From Nitzschia sp. DOCU1 (lineage: Eukaryota > Bacillariophyta > Bacillariophyceae > Bacillariales > Bacillariaceae), in contig OX595995.1 in NCBI GenBank assembly GCA_951394045.1, forward strand, positions 558,001 through 622,000: a stretch of 64,000 nt of DNA. Reading direction: 5' to 3'. The notes beneath the pieces were generated by a model. The model saw only the letters and a list, made by a program, of their open reading frames with translations, was not told the origin of the DNA and made no database searches. Of the stretch, positions 60,030 to 64,000 are shown in pieces. The translations under genes and the position numbers were made by a program. Every line of letters starts with the position of its first letter. Within the stretch, counting starts at the first letter, position 1.

Positions 60030-61235
60030 TCATTGCGGGTTCTTGCTTGTTCCAATCCTGCCATCAGCCGTCGTTGCAGGCCCTGCTTCGTTTTCCGCCG
60101 AACCATCGCTCCTACAATTGGTTGAGCTCGAAAAGATATCTTCCAAAGATGATGGGTACGCAGTCCACACATCGGCACAGCTAGTTTTGGCGGTGTTTGC
60201 ACCCATGGATCCCACTGTTTCGTTCCCTTTGGTTGCAACGCGTGTTTCTGCTGAATCCATATTCATGTGGACGTCGATAGATGCATCTAGTAGAGACGAC
60301 GAGACTGCGCGCAGATAGTAGATTCTTGCTCCTCCCAGCACGATCAAGGCAGGCCAGAACGAAACGGCGCATCGCCAAATCCATGAACGCATGGACTTCT
60401 TCTTAAATGCAAGGCACTTTGAACTTCGTCGTGGTGAAAGAGTGTCAGGACGCAGATTATACTCATCCGGCAGAATGTGTAGTGGCCGATGTTTCCGTCG
60501 GGACTCCATGCCAGGCTTAAGTTCCCGATCACTCGTCGAAGCAGAACGCTCGTACTCCGACACAATAAGTGCCATGCTCTGTGTACTTTCCAGGAAGTGA
60601 CTAACTTCTTTGTATTGGTTTTCTGCTGCTCGGCTGCTACTGGGGGTCCTAGGCGACTCGATGGATTGAGGAGAGTCAAAGGTAGCAGGAGACGAAGCCA
60701 AGCCTGGCAAGCAATCGCTTGGCCCGTTCTCAGTGGCGCCAAACAAACTTAACTTTGGCATAGGAGTGTGGATTTGATCACCTGGGGATGAGGGGTTGCT
60801 AGCCTTTCGATTGCTCCGTTGAGGTGTCGAATCTGCGTTTGAATCGTTTATGATGTCTTCATCCTCATCATCTATGCACGCTAAAGGATTGTCGGGGAGT
60901 GATTGACTCTGCCGCACTTTGGTAAAGCGATCTTCTGCTTTGTTGGCCGAGTACCAATCCACAATTTGCTTCATCTCTTCAGCAGTTTTTTCTGCAAAGG
61001 ATGCTTGGAGAGACGACATTTTAACCAACACAGACGCGTTGGAAAGTCTTGGAGATGTACTGCCCGAAGTCAAAGATGACAGGTCTTCAGCTGATAATTC
61101 TCTCGTCGAGTGGGCTGATGAGGACCAGTCACTGTCCGAAGCATGTTGTTCATTACAACATTCAGCCTTTGAGTTCGAATCCACCGGTTCGCATTTCATC
61201 GGTTCAGACAAAGAGCCCACTATGATCGTCGGCAT
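60030..61235 (-). CDS. Single-span membrane protein with Ser-rich cytosolic part, 401 aa
   Basis: ATG at 61235. It is convergent with the UBA/LRR gene, the stops being only 16 bp apart. The first about 280 residues are Ser/Asp-rich and probably disordered (STRELSAEDLSSLTSGSTSP, and EDEDIINDSNADSTPQRSNR). A basic patch, RRSSKCLAFKKKSMR, leads into one hydrophobic segment, WRCAVSFWPALIVLGGARIYYL (about 288-308). The C-terminal about 90 residues have two or three Cys and one N-glycosylation-type site (GNETV) and would be luminal or extracellular. No family recognised. Diatom genomes often place such proteins beside LRR-TM genes, but no shared function is shown. Confidence 0.65.
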   Translation of the reverse strand: MPTIIVGSLSEPMKCEPVDSNSKAECCNEQHASDSDWSSSAHSTRELSAEDLSSLTSGSTSPRLSNASVLVKMSSLQASFAEKTAEEMKQIVDWYSANKAEDRFTKVRQSQSLPDNPLACIDDEDEDIINDSNADSTPQRSNRKASNPSSPGDQIHTPMPKLSLFGATENGPSDCLPGLASSPATFDSPQSIESPRTPSSSRAAENQYKEVSHFLESTQSMALIVSEYERSASTSDRELKPGMESRRKHRPLHILPDEYNLRPDTLSPRRSSKCLAFKKKSMRSWIWRCAVSFWPALIVLGGARIYYLRAVSSSLLDASIDVHMNMDSAETRVATKGNETVGSMGANTAKTSCADVWTAYPSSLEDIFSSSTNCRSDGSAENEAGPATTADGRIGTSKNPQ

Positions 61236-62290
61236 CGTTCAAAGACAATTACACCAAACTTCGCTTTACTGCAGTAGGCAATACCAGTGAATTTCAGAAT
61301 TGTACTGGGAGTAGAAGGCGGATCCTGGCAAGAAATGCCAACAATGGGAAACGCTCTGTGGGTAATAGCCAGAAAAAAGATATCGAATCACAACAACGAG
61401 AAATTTTCAAATTGGAGAGAGAGTCGTTATTGGACGCACGTCACGCATCCGTCTCTCTCATCGTGGCCACACACACTGGGCCTGGGTTGTTAGAGTACTT
61501 ACAGATAGTACCTATAGTATTAAGATACTACATAAAGGCGACGTAAAGTCTCTCATTTTAGTGATAGGAAGTCGTACATGGAGGTCCTCTAACTGGACGT
61601 CAGCAGTATTAAAAGGTTCCCTGGTAAACAGGACGGAAGTCAACCAGCAGGGTCAGTGCCCCATGAGTTATCCCTGACTACCGGGGAACCCGCCCAGCAG
61701 CAGAGATTGAGAGGACGATCGTACGGTATCCTAATATCGAGCACTGTACTGTCACTTGTAGTATGATGTCTAAAAGAAGAGGCAACGTACAAGGCCGATA
61801 CTGTACTGTATAAATAATGTCGCTTACTTTAAGAGGGGGCGTTTGCCGCGGGTTGTTTTCTGCTGCTTCCTCGACGGTTGTAACAGGCTGTACCATACTA
61901 AGTTTCGACCAAGTCACCTTGATCTGCCTTGTGGGCCCTCTCGACTCTGACACGGGGCTACTTATAACTGGAAATGGTACCCGTTGACGTATTGCAACTA
62001 GGACGACAATGAATGATAGTTTTCTTGGTCGTCTACTACGTCGTTCGAAAGGATAGCTGCGAGCTCTCTGGCCAATTTATAATTTCGACAATGGCGAACC
62101 TAGAAGAATTAAGGTTGTATACTTGAGAGCAGGGCAGCGAAATATGGGCCCTTTTGTGCATCAGAAGTCGAACGACTTAATTGCAGTAGTTGTCTGCTGC
62201 TGCGCCCTGGCGGAGGAAGCCGATTAGCAGCCCAACTTTCCTTCCCGCCAATCTGCCCCAGCCAGACAATGAAATCACCGCTTTCACCCC
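61236..62290. other. 1.05-kb spacer
   Basis: No gene. 62109-62290 could hold a last exon of the rhodanese gene (see that entry), otherwise only short frames. Confidence 0.4.
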
Positions 62291-62842
62291 TTACCTGAAC
62301 CACTCATTCGCTCCACCCTTATAGTTCACGAGTTGAGTATATCCATTCATGGCTGCAAACTGGGCGGCATGAACACTTCGAATTCCAGCGGCGCAGGAAA
62401 ACACTAGAGTTTCATCAGGTGTCGGCTTGGGAAATCCACAGACGTCTTCAAATTCCTCCTCATCGAGTGCAAAGACATTTTGTTGGGCCAATAGCTGCAG
62501 CGGCAGGTTGATCGTATTGGGAGAAAGTTTTCCTGTCATTGCAATTTCCGATGGCTCCCGCACATCCATCACGACGTATCCTGAGTCTTCGCGGCCTCCA
62601 TTTTCGTAGTCGTCGATGATCTCCTCCATTTCGGCTTTCCCGATATTGCGCAATTGCACGTCTTGAGTTCCCCTACTCGAAAACAGTTTCATCGATCGTC
62701 GACTTCCACGCGACCAAGGCCCAGCTGATCCAGCCACTGACAAGCGCGATAACGCCAGCCCCCCACTTTGCTGGACGGGGTTTCGGGACGCTATTTGCGT
62801 GCCGACAAATGCCACCTTGCAGGCTGTAGCAAGAAATTTCAT
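62291..62842 (-). CDS. Rhodanese-domain protein, probably mitochondrial
   Basis: 183 aa as read. The single rhodanese domain (about residues 65-182) has YVVMDVREPSEIAMTGKLSP, NTINLPLQ and the active-site loop LVFSCAAGIRSVHAA, with the catalytic Cys at about 150 accepting sulfur. It ends YKGGANEWFR at TAA. Family members transfer sulfane sulfur from thiosulfate or similar donors. The N-terminus (MKFLATACKVAFVGTQIASR, then SRGSRRSMKLFSSR) is basic and hydroxylated, fitting an organelle leader. The stop lies in AG|GTAAGG, a perfect splice donor, so a C-terminal exon may follow and the TAA would then be intronic. The domain usually ends a few residues later. Confidence 0.83.
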   Translation of the reverse strand: MKFLATACKVAFVGTQIASRNPVQQSGGLALSRLSVAGSAGPWSRGSRRSMKLFSSRGTQDVQLRNIGKAEMEEIIDDYENGGREDSGYVVMDVREPSEIAMTGKLSPNTINLPLQLLAQQNVFALDEEEFEDVCGFPKPTPDETLVFSCAAGIRSVHAAQFAAMNGYTQLVNYKGGANEWFR

Positions 62843-63363
62843 TCCTGAGGTATGGTGATGTTTCAGATCTCGCTCAGGGTTAACGATGAATTATCGTTGG
62901 GTTTCAGTGTCAATAAGATGGTATTTCGTCGAAGACGACAAGAGAGAAAGAGCCTATTGCCGACCATACATCAAATGGCGAGAGGCGAAAGATCGCGCCA
63001 CACACCGCCGCCGTGAGACGCGGTGGTCTGATGATGCTGGCATGACGTCAGCGATCACGCACGAGATCAGGAGCTTCTTCGTGACATTAGTAGAACGCCA
63101 GATTCCGAATTCTATTAGGACTTCTTCGACTCCAATGTCATTCCCCGTCGCGATCCCCCGGCGGTGTTTTGCGTCGCTGTGTTTCGTTTTGCTTCCACCG
63201 ACGCAATCTTTTGCCTGCTGCCACTGATGTTACTGCCTCTCTTATTGTTGTGGTATACGTCTTTTGCCCGACCTTAACAACCGCTCGCCTTACTTCATCC
63301 TTGCCAGCAGTTCTATACGGTATTGCTCAGTTTCGTGTGGGGTAGTAGAAAGAACGGTTCATC
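62843..63363. other. Divergent promoter region, rhodanese and TRAPPC3
   Basis: Contains one perfect TGACGTCA at 63043-63050. No additional gene seen. Confidence 0.45.
63043..63050. promoter_or_regulatory. Perfect CRE-like palindrome TGACGTCA
   Basis: Lies 314 bp upstream of the TRAPPC3 start, within a divergent promoter. Third such palindrome in the window. Confidence 0.38.
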
Positions 63364-63930
63364 ATGTCCAAGTCCTCGGCCACCACCAACGGGCAATTCC
63401 TGTGGGGCAAAGTCCCCAAGGCAAATGCGGAGCTTTTCGCTCTCACGTACGGAGCATTGGTGACAGAAGTTCTCCGAGATCAAGAAGAAAATTTGTCAAA
63501 AGTGAACGAGCAGCTGGATCAAATCGGATACAGCATCGGGATCCGCTGTGTCGATGAGTTCCTTGCCAAATCCAATGCGCCCTACTGCAAAAACCTCGCG
63601 GAGACCGCCGAAGTCCTGGGAAGAACAGCCTTCAAAATGTTCCTTGGTATAACCGCGGATATTCAGCACCACACGGCAACGACATTCTCTATCCTCTTCC
63701 AAGAAAATCCTCTTAGTATGTTTGTGGAATTGCCGGATGCCTACAAGGATCAACTCGAGTACAACATTCTGTACTGTGGCGTCATTCGCGGAGCAATGGA
63801 AATGTTGAACTACAAGGTGGAATGCACATTCGTCAAGAGTCCTCTACGTGGGGATGACACCCATGAAATCAAGGTTGATCTGAAGCAAGTGCTGCAAGAT
63901 GGAGCAGGCGATGACTACAAGGAGGAGTAA
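63364..63930 (+). CDS. TRAPPC3: TRAPP complex core subunit TRAPPC3 (Bet3)
   Basis: 188 aa, intronless, ATG at 63364. Bet3 is the core TRAPP subunit, a vesicle tether and Rab1/Ypt1 exchange-factor component on the cytosolic face of ER-Golgi membranes. The whole chain matches the family. FALTYGALVTEVLRDQEEN opens it, followed by IGYSIGIRCVDEFLAKSN and the palmitoylation-type Cys in APYCKNLAETAEVL, aligned with Cys68 of human TRAPPC3. Then come TAFKMFLGITADI, NPLSMFVELPDAY and YCGVIRGAMEMLNYKVECTF. A slightly longer, charged C-terminal tail (QDGAGDDYKEE) is the only notable difference. Together with TRAPPC8 at 22 kb, the window encodes two subunits of the same complex, 36 kb apart. Confidence 0.95.
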   Translation: MSKSSATTNGQFLWGKVPKANAELFALTYGALVTEVLRDQEENLSKVNEQLDQIGYSIGIRCVDEFLAKSNAPYCKNLAETAEVLGRTAFKMFLGITADIQHHTATTFSILFQENPLSMFVELPDAYKDQLEYNILYCGVIRGAMEMLNYKVECTFVKSPLRGDDTHEIKVDLKQVLQDGAGDDYKEE

Positions 63931-64000
63931 GAAAAAATCTATCATCTGCAGATTCGTCGGGGGCTATTCGGGCCGCATAACTTTAAAAGAATAGAGTATC

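Noticed and set aside
61167..61190. tRNA-like B box (GTTCGAATCC)
   Set aside because: It lies inside the coding sequence of the 401-aa gene, and no cloverleaf partner or A box is present.
1..64000. CRISPR arrays, rRNA, bacterial ribosome-binding sites
   Set aside because: No regular spacer-repeat array, no rRNA segments, and gene structure is eukaryotic.

Overview
The window reads as nuclear DNA of a photosynthetic stramenopile, most likely a pennate diatom related to Phaeodactylum. The evidence is compact genes on both strands, short GT-AG introns with GTAAGT-like donors, a diatom-type LINE with EEP, RT and RNase H domains, a candidate bipartite plastid leader with an ASAF-like motif, and eukaryotic trafficking genes. 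The species call is inference. No rRNA, tRNA, CRISPR or bacterial operon structure was recognised.

Layout. 1-7.0 kb is a non-LTR retrotransposon: the end of ORF1, then a complete 2031-aa ORF2. A small fibronectin-III-like gene remnant follows at 7.2 kb. 7.8-19.3 kb holds a Gfo/Idh/MocA oxidoreductase, three members of a secreted beta-strand-repeat family (265, 307 and 307 aa) interleaved with a four-carbon acid sugar kinase, and a multi-pass membrane protein. 20.4-31.7 kb has a membrane-anchored farnesyl diphosphate synthase, a four-exon TRAPPC8 with a long polyproline head, an ankyrin-like protein and a protein with a triplicated basic bZIP-like motif. 32-33 kb carries two long imperfect inverted repeats. 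33.4-40.4 kb has two unrecognised conserved-looking genes and a 1195-aa AAA_16-type ATPase with a TPR-like tail.

40.4-45.25 kb is gene-poor and repeat-rich. It contains a broken bioA fragment, repeated dyad motifs, adjacent perfect hairpins, diverged duplicated blocks, SINE-like structured repeats and a 217-bp tandem duplication ending at the 3' end of a truncated-globin gene. 45.3-63.9 kb is gene-dense again: globin, a 910-aa possible KICSTOR-like protein, a Golgi-type glycosyltransferase, an LRR protein, a 1.3-kb element with 33-bp terminal inverted repeats around an unrecognised AT-rich ORF, a Ser/Lys-rich protein, mitochondrial OsmC, a UBA-UBA-TM-LRR protein, a single-TM protein, a rhodanese and TRAPPC3 (Bet3).

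Functionally most genes are independent housekeeping units. Two encode subunits of the same TRAPP tethering machinery (TRAPPC8, TRAPPC3), though they lie 36 kb apart. The best candidates for something undescribed are the beta-repeat family cluster (10.7-17.4 kb), the UBA/LRR fusion receptor (58.3 kb), the TIR element with an unknown ORF (53.4-54.7 kb), and the structured dispersed repeats at 17.5 kb and 44.4-45.2 kb.
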